Assembly (NCBI GenBank): GCA_026645575.1
Contig: JAPKMW010000005.1
Location: 62,001 to 126,000 of the forward strand
DNA from: Caldilineaceae bacterium
Lineage (GTDB): Bacteria > Chloroflexota > Anaerolineae > Caldilineales > Caldilineaceae
DNA: 64,000 nucleotides
Direction of reading: 5' to 3'
Position numbers and translations under genes: made by a program. The notes below the pieces were generated by a model. That model saw only the letters and a program-made list of their open reading frames with translations. It searched no databases and was not told where the DNA came from. Shown one piece after another: positions 1-8,475 of the stretch. Position 1 is the first letter of the stretch, and each line of letters opens with the position of its first letter.

Positions 1-319
1 CGGCAGTGCGCTGGTCATTCCAAAGGATGGAGGGACGCAACACTTGTCCAGCGCCATCGAGCAAGACCAAGCCATGCATTTGGCCGGTTAAACCGATGCC
101 ATGAATGGCAGCCGGATCAACGCCGCACTGTTCGAGGACGGCGCGAATGCTATTAATGGCGCCATACCACCAAAGCGCCGGGTCTTGTTCACTCCACAAA
201 GGCTGGGGGGTTTCAAAATCATATTCGGTGGCGGCGACAGCAACGACCGCACCCTGCGCATCAATCAGAAGCGCTTTGGTGGCGGTGGTTGAAACATCAA
301 TGCCAAGCAAGTAAGTCAT
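1..319 (-). CDS. xylB: Xylulokinase (FGGY kinase), N-terminal part, cut by window edge
   Basis: The first 106 residues of a sugar kinase read on the minus strand from an ATG at 319. FGGY xylulokinases phosphorylate D-xylulose with ATP in the cytoplasm, feeding the pentose phosphate pathway. Visible marks are the N-terminal ATPase-fold strand MTYLLGIDVSTTATKALL, the W-S-E-Q-D-P segment of xylulokinases, and GIGLTGQMHGLVLLD, whose QMHG is the xylulokinase substrate-site signature. An AAAGGAAC ribosome site precedes the ATG. The rest of the gene lies before base 1. It is divergent from the L,D-transpeptidase gene with a 139-bp gap. The family call is firm; the exact sugar is inferred from QMHG. 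Confidence 0.9.
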   Translation of the reverse strand, partial: MTYLLGIDVSTTATKALLIDAQGAVVAVAATEYDFETPQPLWSEQDPALWWYGAINSIRAVLEQCGVDPAAIHGIGLTGQMHGLVLLDGAGQVLRPSILWNDQRTA

Positions 320-458
320 TGTTTTGTTCCTTTAGTACAAAGTGGGCTGGTGCGTAGATTGGCAAACAGATCAACTGCATTGATTGTATGATATTTAGCC
401 TATGATTGCCTACTTTGTCAATCTCATATTGTACTGATTCATGGAAAGGAGTTTTCGC

Positions 459-1247
459 TTGCGTGAAAAGATTTGGTGTAGCGCGCAACGATCATTGCGT
501 TATGCACTTCTGGGTACGTTGTTCTTTTTTGTTTTATCCTTGAGTACACCAACATCCCTCCTGGCGCAAAGCGCGGTAGGCGCGGCGGTGGATGGAGCAA
601 ACCGTGGTGTCAACCAAGCCATTGACGCCACCTCGACCTTGGCGACTTCCCACCCGAGTGACACCGATGAGGCGCCGGGTGCAACCCATCTGGCGATCAA
701 GCCGCCGTTACCCTTTACCAAACCGCTGGTCGGCCCACTCATCAAGCGCGCCTTCCACGACGATGTTGAGCGCCGCACGACGGCCTTTCTGCCGCAATCA
801 TTATCCCACTTGACCCCGGTCAAGTGGCCGAACGAGGAGCGTTGGATTCGGGTCGATCTGAGTGAGCAGATTGTCATCGCTTACGAAGGGAAAAAAGCGG
901 TGCGCGCCTTTGTTGTCTCCTCTGGCTTGCCCGGCACCCCCACTGTCACCGGCGAGTTTCGCATTCGCACCAAAGTTTCAGAACAGGTCATGTCTGGAGG
1001 GGTAGGGCGTAACTACTACTATCTGCCGGGCGTAAAGTGGGTGCAATACTTCTATGAAGATTATAGCTTTCATGGCACCTATTGGCACAACAACTTTGGT
1101 GAACCGATGAGTCATGGTTGCTTAAACATGACCAATAGCGATGCCAAATGGCTTTTTGACTGGGCCGGCCCCGAATGGGATGGCAAAACCACCTGGTATA
1201 AAAGCAGCCAGGAAAACCCCGGTACGCTGGTCATTATCACTGAGTGA
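459..1247 (+). CDS. Exported L,D-transpeptidase (YkuD domain)
   Basis: L,D-transpeptidases make 3-3 crosslinks in peptidoglycan or attach proteins to it, outside the cytoplasmic membrane. A basic N-terminus and a hydrophobic stretch ([14 protein letters not shown]) ending near LLAQ form a signal peptide or anchor. The YkuD domain fills the C-terminal half: strand [16 protein letters not shown], then [20 protein letters not shown], which contains the HxxxxxxxxxxxxxSHGC catalytic motif with Cys about residue 221. Start: a TTG at 459 has AAAGGAG (445-451) 7 bases upstream. An in-frame ATG at 441 overlaps that site and has no ribosome site of its own, so TTG is preferred. A 23-bp perfect hairpin follows the stop. 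Confidence 0.9.
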   Translation: MREKIWCSAQRSLRYALLGTLFFFVLSLSTPTSLLAQSAVGAAVDGANRGVNQAIDATSTLATSHPSDTDEAPGATHLAIKPPLPFTKPLVGPLIKRAFHDDVERRTTAFLPQSLSHLTPVKWPNEERWIRVDLSEQIVIAYEGKKAVRAFVVSSGLPGTPTVTGEFRIRTKVSEQVMSGGVGRNYYYLPGVKWVQYFYEDYSFHGTYWHNNFGEPMSHGCLNMTNSDAKWLFDWAGPEWDGKTTWYKSSQENPGTLVIITE

Positions 1248-1249
1248 AC

Positions 1250-1306
1250 GGTAGTAAAGACTTTAGTCTTTCGCCTGTCCACAGAAAGACTAAAGTCTTT
1301 ACTACC
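1250..1306. repeat. Perfect 23-bp inverted repeat between convergent genes
   Basis: Arms 1250-1272 and 1284-1306 are exact reverse complements (core AAGACTTTAGTCTTTC) with an 11-base loop. It starts just after the L,D-transpeptidase stop and before the convergent methyltransferase. There is no T-run, so it may act as a two-way RNA hairpin rather than a classic terminator. Confidence 0.85.
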
Positions 1307-1342
1307 CGTTCCAATAAGCTTCATCACTCCTAGCGGCAGCCA

Positions 1343-2113
1343 TCACACCTTTTCCACCACCAACAGATGACTAATGCCAAAGCTGGTCAGCGGTGAATTC
1401 TCCAACGCATAGGTAACGCGACGCAGCCACTGGCCCAACGCCGGTCGCCGGTACACAAGATTGTCGTAGCCAGGGTAGATCTGCGTATGGTGGATCACCC
1501 GCACCGGCTGACCGACAAAGAGATTGCGTAGCCCGCGTGCTGTGTAGGCGCGTACATGAGGCGCTAGTTGATTGCGGATGAAATCGGGCAGGTAGTTGAT
1601 GAGCGGCGTGTTGCCGAAATGATATTCGCCCTGCCAGTAGTGACCATGCGTTTCAAAAGGGTAGAGTCGGTTGGGCGCAAAGATGATCGCCCGCCCCCCC
1701 GGCTTGAGAACGCGCACCATCTCGGCAGCGGTGGCCTTGTCATCGCCTACATGCTCGATCACTTCGTGGCTCAACACCAAATCAAAGAAATCGGCCGGGT
1801 AAGGTAACGCTTCACAAGCAGCCAGTTTAAAATAGGCGGACGGAACAGTGGCGGCGGCGCGGCGCAAATGTTCCGGCTCAATATCCAGACCGTAAAGCTG
1901 CTCGCTGTAGGGCTGTAAGGCTTTGACATACATCCCCACCCCACACCCGTTAACCAGCACTGCACCCCACGCCGATTTAGCGGTTGGCGGCGCCCAGTGT
2001 ACAATCATCTGGAGTCGCCGATCCTGGCCGGCGCGCCAGACAAAGCTGGGATTGCCGCGCACAGCCGCGCGCTCACCATGCAGATCGAGTTCGTCAATGG
2101 CTCCGGTTGTCAC
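1343..2113 (-). CDS. Class I SAM-dependent methyltransferase
   Basis: A 256-residue Rossmann methyltransferase of the Methyltransf_11 type. The glycine-rich SAM loop reads VLVNGCGVGMYVKAL (about 52-66), followed by the acidic ribose-binding strand LYGLDIEPEH, then the segments FDLVLSHEVIEHVGDD and VLKPGGRAIIFAPN that normally follow motif I. The usual first acidic residue of motif I (E/D-x-G-x-G) is Asn here, which is tolerated in this superfamily. Start is GTG at 2113 with AAGGAG 8 bases upstream. It is divergent from the spermidine-synthase-like gene; an imperfect palindrome lies in the shared upstream region. The substrate cannot be told from sequence; lipid, quinone or sugar methylation are all possible. 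Confidence 0.85.
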   Translation of the reverse strand: MTTGAIDELDLHGERAAVRGNPSFVWRAGQDRRLQMIVHWAPPTAKSAWGAVLVNGCGVGMYVKALQPYSEQLYGLDIEPEHLRRAAATVPSAYFKLAACEALPYPADFFDLVLSHEVIEHVGDDKATAAEMVRVLKPGGRAIIFAPNRLYPFETHGHYWQGEYHFGNTPLINYLPDFIRNQLAPHVRAYTARGLRNLFVGQPVRVIHHTQIYPGYDNLVYRRPALGQWLRRVTYALENSPLTSFGISHLLVVEKV

Positions 2114-2131
2114 AGCATTGGCTCCTTAGTC

Positions 2132-2216
2132 GGTAGACAGGTAAACAGGGAAACAGGGAAACAGGGAAACAGGGAAACAGGTAGACGGGTCTTATTCCCT
2201 GTCTACCTGTCTACCT
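2132..2216. repeat. Inverted repeat containing tandem 8-bp repeats, between divergent genes
   Basis: Arms 2132-2150 and 2198-2216 pair over 19 bp with one mismatch (GGTAGACAGGTAAACAGGG on the left). The left side runs into four exact tandem copies of AGGGAAAC (2147-2178). Both flanking genes start away from this element, so it cannot be a simple terminator. Confidence 0.75.
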
Positions 2217-2254
2217 ATTTACCCTATTATACACACAAACGGGTAAATCAGCAC

Positions 2255-3292
2255 ATGGACGAACCAACTTGGCTTACAAAAAACCGGCAAGCCATTATGA
2301 CCCGCCTACAACCGTTGCAGGAAGCAGAAGAGGGGACGCTCTATGCCGAGTTGCATGGCGCTTATTTTGTCATTGTCACCAAGGGGGAGGGCAACATACG
2401 GCTCTGGCTGCTCGATCCACAACACCCCGATTCGGGCGTGATGCAATCGGAAATGCGGCTGGATGATCCGCTGGCGCTCTATGATGATTATACCCAAGCG
2501 GCCATGTTGGGGCTACTCTGGCAACCGCAACCGGAGCGGGTCTATGTGGCGGGATTGGGCGGTGGCTGTGTGCCGCTAGTGCTGCATCACTATTTTCCCA
2601 CGGTAAAGATTGATTGTACGGAGATTGAGCCGGCCATCATTGCGATGGCGACAAGTTACTTTGGCCTGGAAGTGGATGAACGGTTGCAGGTGGCGTTAGC
2701 GGATGGCCGGGAATGGTTGGCGGCGCAAAGCGAACCATACGACTTTATTTTTGTCGATGTCTTTCTGGATCGGGGCTATGTCCCCTATCGCATGAGTACC
2801 GTGGAATTTTATACGCTCTGTCGCCAACGCTTGACGGCGGACGGGGTGCTGGTGGCAAATTTCCTGGCGAGCGATCCCTATTTTCTGTCGCGCCTTAAGG
2901 GGTTACAACAAGTTTTTCCTATGATCTATGTCAATCCCTTGCCGGTCGGCAACATTTTGGTCTACGCCAGCGCTAACACGGCGCTTGATCATGATGCGCT
3001 GATTGCGCGGGCGATGCAGGTACAGGAAACGCATCACTTCGCCTTTCCCTTCGCCACCCGTTCGCTCGATCTGCGCCAAAACCTTTATGCCCAATTTGCC
3101 GGCCTAGCACTGGCCGACCCCTTCTTTGACCAAACTCCGCCGGACGATTACTTTGACCTTCTCCCCGGTCCCGACAATTTCTTTGCTCCGGTGGCAGCCG
3201 ATCTGCCCTGTTTTTGCGGCTCCGGCTTGACCTTTGGTGACTGTCATGGGCTGCTCATGAATTCTACCGAAGCGGCAGCGCCAACAGAATAG
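2255..3292 (+). CDS. Spermidine-synthase-like (SpeE-fold) protein with C-terminal SEC-C motif
   Basis: A 345-residue protein with a SpeE-like aminopropyltransferase/methyltransferase fold. VYVAGLGGGCVPLVLHHYFP is the nucleotide-binding glycine loop, CTEIEPAIIAMA the acidic strand, and FIFVDVFLDRGYVPYRM the active-site region where true spermidine synthases have DxxDP. That DxxDP is only partly kept (DVFLD), so the substrate may not be putrescine. The last 40 residues carry CFCGSGLTFGDCHG, a SEC-C zinc-binding motif as in the SecA tail. The ATG at 2255 is chosen because the longer frame runs back through the intergenic palindrome and the divergent gene's start. Orphan SpeE-like proteins are common, but the SEC-C tail is unusual. 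Confidence 0.8.
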   Translation: MDEPTWLTKNRQAIMTRLQPLQEAEEGTLYAELHGAYFVIVTKGEGNIRLWLLDPQHPDSGVMQSEMRLDDPLALYDDYTQAAMLGLLWQPQPERVYVAGLGGGCVPLVLHHYFPTVKIDCTEIEPAIIAMATSYFGLEVDERLQVALADGREWLAAQSEPYDFIFVDVFLDRGYVPYRMSTVEFYTLCRQRLTADGVLVANFLASDPYFLSRLKGLQQVFPMIYVNPLPVGNILVYASANTALDHDALIARAMQVQETHHFAFPFATRSLDLRQNLYAQFAGLALADPFFDQTPPDDYFDLLPGPDNFFAPVAADLPCFCGSGLTFGDCHGLLMNSTEAAAPTE

Positions 3293-3653
3293 AACGATGA
3301 CGTATCATTCGATTTTGCCGTATAACGCATCTTCTACTCTTCCTTCCCCAGTCGTCTATCCTCTTGTCGCAACTAAGAACAGCAAGGAGAGCAAAAAGAA
3401 AAAGAGCGCAAAGCGACGGCGCACCGTTAATTCATGATGATAAGCCGCAATGGTGTGCATAGGTTGCTTCCCTTTCGTGATCAATGACAGCAAAACCGAT
3501 CCGTTACGTCTATTTCATCACAAACGGCTGAACCATACCAGCAACCAAGCATTACAAAAACCGCTACAACCACCGTTACCAACCACCGCCATGCTTCCAC
3601 TAGAACAGCATCCTACCGCGACGCGGACAAAATCCGTTACTGTCGAGAATCCG
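3293..3653. other. Intergenic stretch with no recognised gene
   Basis: This 361-bp gap lies between convergent genes. A possible 81-codon frame (3450-3695) has no ribosome site, no recognisable protein features, and runs into the antisense 3' end of the PLD gene. No terminator with a T-run, RNA gene or long palindrome was seen. Confidence 0.5.
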
Positions 3654-5645
3654 TTATTCCGCGCTGCTCCAATCCCAGGCGAAGACTTCGGCTAACCGCG
3701 TATAGACTCCTGGTACATCCGTGATCACCACCACTTCCCGATTCAACTTATGGCTGATCTCGCCGCCGTTCAAACTACCCACGGCTAACCAGTAGCGATC
3801 ACCCAGCCGCACCAGCACCACCTTGGCATGAATCCCACCCAAGGTAGGATTGCCGGTACGGGCGTCGATGTCCAGCCCTTCTGCCTGGGCCAGGGTGCGG
3901 ACATAATCAACCGTGGCGCGGTTGCTGCGGATCGCTTCCGGTTCGTCGAAAAAGCTGTCCAGCAGAATGCGCACCCGTGCGCCCCGGCGGGCAGCATCCA
4001 GCATGGCTTGCAAGCGCGGATTGGGATCGGCAACGGGGTTGCTTAGGCTGTCGCCCCAGTTCTTATGTTCATAGAGTTGCGTTACCAGAATCTCATCACC
4101 GGCGCCGGCTTGGGCCAGCAAGGCATTGAGACCCGCATCCGGTCGCGTCGCATTTTCCGGCGTGCTGACCACGGTAAACTGGGCCGTGGCATTGATGGTG
4201 ATGGCGTCGCGAAACGGTGACGCGGTGACGGTATAGACTGGCGTCGGCGGCCAGATGAAATCCGCCGACGGGCCGCCATATTTGGCGTGCGTGGGGTCAA
4301 AGGGGTGGAGATCGAGAAAGCGTTCCGGCGCCCAATCATGAGCAAAGAGGCGTTGTAGGGCCGTGACCACCGGCGCGGCATCGGTGAGCAAGTAGAAGCC
4401 GCGCCGCCCGCCAACGGGTTTATCGGTTGCTACAGGCATGGCATCGTAGGTGAAATTTTCGGTGCCGTTAAAGACGCGTTGTCCGTCGATCACGCCATAC
4501 TTGGCATGAAGAAATCGGTAGCGCGGGCGGTAGCCGTTTGGGGTTCCTGGGGCTGCCGCCAGGTAACGCACCTCACCGCCGGCGCCGGCAATGGTTGCCA
4601 CACACCATTTCTGCAAATCACTGATCCCGCCGGGTGGGCTGCCTTCCAACAACAGCCGCACCCGTACCCCACGGCGCGCCGCATCCGCGATGATCTGGGT
4701 CAGGTCGCGATGTTCCAATGTGTAAAGGCTCAAGTCAAGCGTGGTCGTCGCACTAGCTAGGAGGGTTGATAGCGGTTGGTATAGTCCTTCGGGACCGACA
4801 GCAACCGTTACATTCGCTGTGGCAGTTCCATCCTGAGGCCGCGCCAACTCGGACGGCGTCCAGCCAAGCCAGCCCGGCAGGCGCGCCTGGCGTCCCCAGC
4901 GGAGATCGGCTAAGTCGCCGGCCCAGTCACTGGCGCGATTGCTATCAAGCGGCCAGCCGGTGATGGGGTCGCGCTTGCGTTGCCAGATTTGCCCTTCCGT
5001 CACGACATCGCCACGGGTATAAAGTTGAGCGGCGACACCCGTCCACCCAGTCGCCGGTTGGGTGCTGTCGCCATAGATCAGGGTATCCACCGTTTCCCCT
5101 TGAGCATTGCGCAGGTAAAGATGACCACCGCCGTTGGTCAACGACAACTTGCCGGCCAGGTCGAGGACGGTGGGATCGCTATCCTCTGCCCATTCACAGC
5201 CCGACGTTTCGCCAAAGGCGTGGGTAAAGGTGACGGCCACGGCGGCGCACCAGAGCCGTTCCCCCGGCGCCAGGGTCAGGGTGCTGGTGAGCGGGAAGGT
5301 ACTTGCGCGCGTCAACGTGGCGAGTTGCCAGCCGGCCAACGCTTGGCTACCGGCGCCAATGTTCCAGAGCAGAACCGCTTCATCCCCTTCGCCGCTGATC
5401 ACACTGTCAATGTGGGCGGCGGCGATGACCAATCGTGCTGGGGGCCGACCAGCCGCCACAGGCAGAAAAACTTGAGCAGGCTGAGTTGTGGTCAGTGGTA
5501 GCGTGGCAGCTTGCTTCTCTTGTCGAGTTGTTGCGCTAAACAGTGAGCTGGCTGGCATTGCCATTGCATGATAATAGAACCAGGCAAAGAAGAGCACAAA
5601 CGTGCTCAGCCAACGCAGATTGCATAACCAGTGGCGGATTGACAT
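3654..5645 (-). CDS. Exported phospholipase D-like protein with N-terminal lamin-tail-like domain
   Basis: A 663-residue protein with an N-terminal hydrophobic signal or anchor (WLSTFVLFFAWFYYHAMA). Residues about 65-210 look like a lamin-tail-type beta-sandwich (LVIAAAHIDSVISGEGDEAV, WQLATL, TLAPGERLWCA, DTLIYGDS). Two PLD repeats follow. The first HKD is complete (FLHAKYGVIDGQRVFNGTENF without its first residue, near residue 378: HxKxxxxD plus downstream N). The second, near residue 605, reads GGIHAKVVLVRLGD: His and Lys are present but the Asp position holds Arg, although GSLNGG and NREVVV are kept. PLD enzymes cleave phosphodiesters with one His from each repeat, so activity is plausible but not assured. 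Start ATG 5645. Confidence 0.85.
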   Translation of the reverse strand: MSIRHWLCNLRWLSTFVLFFAWFYYHAMAMPASSLFSATTRQEKQAATLPLTTTQPAQVFLPVAAGRPPARLVIAAAHIDSVISGEGDEAVLLWNIGAGSQALAGWQLATLTRASTFPLTSTLTLAPGERLWCAAVAVTFTHAFGETSGCEWAEDSDPTVLDLAGKLSLTNGGGHLYLRNAQGETVDTLIYGDSTQPATGWTGVAAQLYTRGDVVTEGQIWQRKRDPITGWPLDSNRASDWAGDLADLRWGRQARLPGWLGWTPSELARPQDGTATANVTVAVGPEGLYQPLSTLLASATTTLDLSLYTLEHRDLTQIIADAARRGVRVRLLLEGSPPGGISDLQKWCVATIAGAGGEVRYLAAAPGTPNGYRPRYRFLHAKYGVIDGQRVFNGTENFTYDAMPVATDKPVGGRRGFYLLTDAAPVVTALQRLFAHDWAPERFLDLHPFDPTHAKYGGPSADFIWPPTPVYTVTASPFRDAITINATAQFTVVSTPENATRPDAGLNALLAQAGAGDEILVTQLYEHKNWGDSLSNPVADPNPRLQAMLDAARRGARVRILLDSFFDEPEAIRSNRATVDYVRTLAQAEGLDIDARTGNPTLGGIHAKVVLVRLGDRYWLAVGSLNGGEISHKLNREVVVITDVPGVYTRLAEVFAWDWSSAE

Positions 5646-5865
5646 GGGCGTCTCCTGGTGCAGGTGGTCGGTTGAGAGCCGACCAAGGGTGGTAAATCAA
5701 CAGGTTGGTGTCCATTATAGTCAACCCTTACTGTCACCACCTCTGCCAATTGACGGAATTCTTGCCCCTTGTCATCCCGACCTGTGCAGTAGCACACAGG
5801 GTTGCTGTCGTGTAGCGGACAGCCAAAAGCGGCAGAAACCATTACAATGCAGGCAAGTATGAGAA

Positions 5866-5920
5866 TTGGTTGGGTGGTTCGTTGGTTTCGACAGGCTCAA
5901 CCAACGAACCACCCAACCAA
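5866..5920. repeat. Perfect 22-bp inverted repeat with TCGACAGGCTC loop
   Basis: Arms 5866-5887 and 5899-5920 match exactly (TTGGTTGGGTGGTTCGTTGG...). The loop TCGACAGGCTC plus inner arms GTTCGTTGGTT/AACCAACGAAC recur almost identically at 52997-53043. It lies between divergent genes. Confidence 0.85.
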
Positions 5921-5944
5921 CCAACTAACCAGAGGAGACCACCC

Positions 5945-6025
5945 ATGCACACGACAAGTAAAATTCGTATGAATATCTGGAGCGTTTGGGTTCCCCGTCA
6001 TAGCAACAGGGGTACAGGGAAGTAA
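5945..6025 (+). CDS. Possible 26-codon small ORF with good ribosome site
   Basis: ATG at 5945 follows AGAGGAGA with about 7 bases spacing and reads 26 codons (MHTTSKIRMNIWSVWVPRHS...) to TAA. No family is recognisable and no membrane segment is evident. It could be a real small protein, a leader, or the surviving start of a deleted gene. It sits alone in a 574-bp gap (5646-6219) whose only other structure is the palindrome at 5866-5920. The ribosome site is the sole positive evidence. Confidence 0.25.
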   Translation: MHTTSKIRMNIWSVWVPRHSNRGTGK

Positions 6026-6219
6026 ATCTTCCCATAAGGAACGATGAATTTGTAAAAACGACCCGCTATCGGCAGAGGGTCGCTCTAGTTACTGAAAACC
6101 ACAGTACGTTTTTCCCGACAACCTTGATTGGCATTCCCGGTGTTATCGGCTATCATAAACGTGACCGCGTTCTGCTGTTGCGTTGCCTGGTCGAACATTG
6201 ACCATAGGGGAGCCATCTC

Positions 6220-7230
6220 ATGAATCAACCCTTCCGTCTCGGTTTTCTAACCCACCTGGAAGGCGCTGATGATCCACGTCGGATCTATCAGGAAACCTTA
6301 GAACTCTTTGTCGCTGCCGACCAACTGGGCTTTGATGTCATTTGGGTTGCCCAACATCACTTCAAGGAGCGGAGTGGTTGTCTGCCCTCGCCCTTTCCTT
6401 TCCTGGCGGTTGCGGCTGAACGGACGCGCCGCCTACGCCTTGGCACCTCCATTGTCGTTTTGCCCTTAGAGCATCCTTTGCGCGTGGCGGAAGATGCCGC
6501 TGTGGTCGATGCGTTGAGCAATGGCCGGCTCGAACTAGGAGTCGGCAGCGGCGGTGACGCCGCGGAATTTCAAGCATTCGGCGTCGATACGGCCAGGCGC
6601 CACGCCTTAACCACCGAAGGTTTACAACTTCTCCAACAAGCGCTGCGCGGCGAACCCTTAGGGCAAAGCGGTCAGCGCTTGCAACCACCGGCGCCCACCC
6701 TGATCAACCGCCTCTGGCAGAGTGCGTTGAGCATCCGTGGCGCCGAATATGTGGCGCAACAGGGCGTTGGGCTAATGCTGGCGCGCGCCGCCTGGGGTCA
6801 CGCCGAGCCGACCGACATCATCCAACTGCCGGTCGCTAACGCCTATCGAAATCAATGGCAGGGACAAGCAACGCCGCCGCGCATTGGCCTTTCCCGTGGC
6901 ATCTACCCTGCCGCTGACCGTGCAACCGCCTTGGCCGAGCTACGCACCGGCGTGATGCAATCTGCCGAACTCATGGTCAAACAGGGCAACCTCCCGCCCG
7001 GTCTCGACCTGGAAGGGTACTGCCAACGGATGCACATTGCCTATGGTCATCCTGAGGAAGTCACCGCAACGTTAGCCGCTGATCGTGTGTTACCTTATAC
7101 CACCGATTTGATCCTCCAATTCAACCCGGTCAAACCGCCGTTAGCCCAGTCCATGACAATGTTGGAACAGATCGCCACACAAATTGCGCCGGCGCTTGGC
7201 TGGCGTCCCCAATCAGCGGCATCACCGTGA
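6220..7230 (+). CDS. LLM-class FMN-dependent oxidoreductase (luciferase-like)
   Basis: A 336-residue TIM-barrel flavin monooxygenase of the bacterial luciferase superfamily. Typical segments are FRLGFLTHLEG at the N-terminus, FDVIWVAQHHFKE, LRLGTSIVVLPLEHPLRVAE and NGRLELGVGSGGD. These enzymes use reduced FMN and oxygen on varied substrates in the cytoplasm. A GGGGAG ribosome site lies 7 bases before ATG 6220. It is followed on the same strand by a thioredoxin/Rdx protein and two CMD-family proteins. A luciferase-like enzyme next to an Avi_7170-type CMD protein and an Avi_7169-type peroxidase is a known recurring set of unknown substrate. The set's usual ABC transporter genes are not visible here. 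Confidence 0.88.
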   Translation: MNQPFRLGFLTHLEGADDPRRIYQETLELFVAADQLGFDVIWVAQHHFKERSGCLPSPFPFLAVAAERTRRLRLGTSIVVLPLEHPLRVAEDAAVVDALSNGRLELGVGSGGDAAEFQAFGVDTARRHALTTEGLQLLQQALRGEPLGQSGQRLQPPAPTLINRLWQSALSIRGAEYVAQQGVGLMLARAAWGHAEPTDIIQLPVANAYRNQWQGQATPPRIGLSRGIYPAADRATALAELRTGVMQSAELMVKQGNLPPGLDLEGYCQRMHIAYGHPEEVTATLAADRVLPYTTDLILQFNPVKPPLAQSMTMLEQIATQIAPALGWRPQSAASP

Positions 7231-7279
7231 GAATCCCTGCATTCAAAGCTGTGAAACAACGGCATAATAAACCAGTGTT

Positions 7280-7346
7280 CAGGAGATAAAGAGGTAAAGA
7301 GATTGAGAGATTGTTGCTTGGAATCTCTCAATCTCTTTATCTCCTG
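7280..7346. repeat. Long inverted repeat, GAGATTGAGAGA family, copy 1
   Basis: Right arm 7322-7346 (25 nt) pairs with 7280-7312, which carries an extra 8 bases (GTAAAGAG) inside the arm. The purine-rich module AGATAAAGAGATTGAGAGAT also occurs at 9589, 60146 and, in altered form, 63766. It lies inside the redox operon. Confidence 0.8.
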
Positions 7347-7411
7347 CAAAATAGGTTATTCACTTTTTATTTTCTGCCAATTTACCCAAAGGACCCTGAA
7401 AGGAAAGAGTC

Positions 7412-8332
7412 ATGGCTGTAACAAAAGAACGGTTTGTGCAGGGGCTGACCTATGCCGAATACAAGGCGCAGATGACGCGCAACCAGGAACGCTTGCTGGC
7501 CAATGAAGCGGCGGTTGTGCTGGAACCGGCTGATCTCGCCTTTTTTCGCCAACTGCCCGCGCCGTTTTATGTGCTGGTGCTGGCCGAGGATTGGTGTGGC
7601 GATGTGATCAACAATCTGCCGGTCTTGGGACGCATGGCCGAAGATAGCGGCAAGTTGGATGTACGCATCTTCCTGCGCGACCAGAATTTGGATATTATGA
7701 ATCAGTACCTGAAAGAGGGGCAGTTCCAGTCAATTCCGGTCTTTGTTGTTTTTGATCCAAACTTCCGCGAACTGGGTCACTGGATCGAACGACCGGCCAG
7801 TGTGAGCAAGTTACAAGCGGAGATGCGCGAGCAACTTTTTGCCACCGATCCGATCCTGAAGAACGTACCGCCGGACACCCCCTTTGGCCAATATTCCGAG
7901 GAAGCGCGCAGTCGGCTCATGCAAGCCTTCGGCGCCTTCCGCGAAGAACATCGCGCCTTCTCCGACCGGGAGGTGATTCGTGATCTGCGTGGGTTAATCG
8001 AAAAGGGTGTCGCCCCTGCCACCACGCCAGCCGTCAGTGTGCCAGTTGCGGTGAATGGTCACAGCAATGGCGCCGCACCCACCCGGCGCAGCCAGGCCAA
8101 AGTGAGCATCACCTATTGCGCCGCCTGTGGCTACGAACCGCAAACGCTGGAATTAACCAGCGCGCTGATGCACGCCTTTACTTATGACCTGGCAGCCATC
8201 GAGTTGATCCCGTGGCAGGATGGCACCTTTGATGTGGTCATCAATGGCGATCTGGTGCATTCCATGTACCGCGACGGTGGCTTCCCAGAAAACGCGACCA
8301 TGATCCAAGCGGTGCGCGAGCGGCTGGCATAA
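7412..8332 (+). CDS. Thioredoxin-like domain fused to Rdx (SelW/SelT-type) domain
   Basis: A 306-residue two-domain redox protein. The N-terminal half is thioredoxin-like: FYVLVLAEDWCGDVINNLPV puts a single Cys in a WCGD motif (no resolving Cys), and IPVFVVFDPNF supplies the cis-Pro segment. After a low-complexity linker (residues about 205-225), the C-terminal about 80 residues are an Rdx domain: VSITYCAACGYEPQTLEL with a CAAC redox pair, WQDGTFDVVINGDLVHS, then a Ser/Asp-rich turn and an alpha-helical end. Rdx proteins are SelW-like thiol oxidoreductases. GAAAGGAAAGAG precedes ATG 7412. Position between the flavin enzyme and the CMD proteins suggests it passes electrons or repairs thiols in that system. 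The domain fusion itself is not one I recognise. Confidence 0.82.
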   Translation: MAVTKERFVQGLTYAEYKAQMTRNQERLLANEAAVVLEPADLAFFRQLPAPFYVLVLAEDWCGDVINNLPVLGRMAEDSGKLDVRIFLRDQNLDIMNQYLKEGQFQSIPVFVVFDPNFRELGHWIERPASVSKLQAEMREQLFATDPILKNVPPDTPFGQYSEEARSRLMQAFGAFREEHRAFSDREVIRDLRGLIEKGVAPATTPAVSVPVAVNGHSNGAAPTRRSQAKVSITYCAACGYEPQTLELTSALMHAFTYDLAAIELIPWQDGTFDVVINGDLVHSMYRDGGFPENATMIQAVRERLA

Positions 8333-8336
8333 GTAT

Positions 8337-8449
8337 ACTACAGCGGATTTAGGTGGGAACGGATTTACTCCTTGCTCGTTGCAACCGGGCACCCTCTGGG
8401 TGGCGTCCCCAGGTAGTAAAAATCCGCTCCCACCTAAATCCGCTGTAGT
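8337..8449. repeat. Long inverted repeat with about 34-nt arms, inside an operon
   Basis: Left arm 8337-8370 and right arm 8415-8449 pair with one mismatch and a 2-base bulge (outer part ACTACAGCGGATTTAGGTGG exact). The loop is about 44 bases. It begins 4 bases after the Rdx-protein stop and ends 26 bases before the next start, so transcripts of the operon must contain it. Confidence 0.85.
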
Positions 8450-8475
8450 GTTATATTTTACGAAAGGAAGCAGGA

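Noticed and set aside
2147..2178. AGGGAAAC tandem units as a CRISPR array
   Set aside because: Units are 8 bp with no spacers; a simple tandem repeat within a palindrome.
3450..3695. 81-codon plus-strand frame in a gap
   Set aside because: No ribosome site, no protein-like features, and it runs into the PLD gene's 3' end.
7412..8332. Selenocysteine in the Rdx domain
   Set aside because: The CAAC pair is coded by ordinary Cys codons and no in-frame TGA is present.
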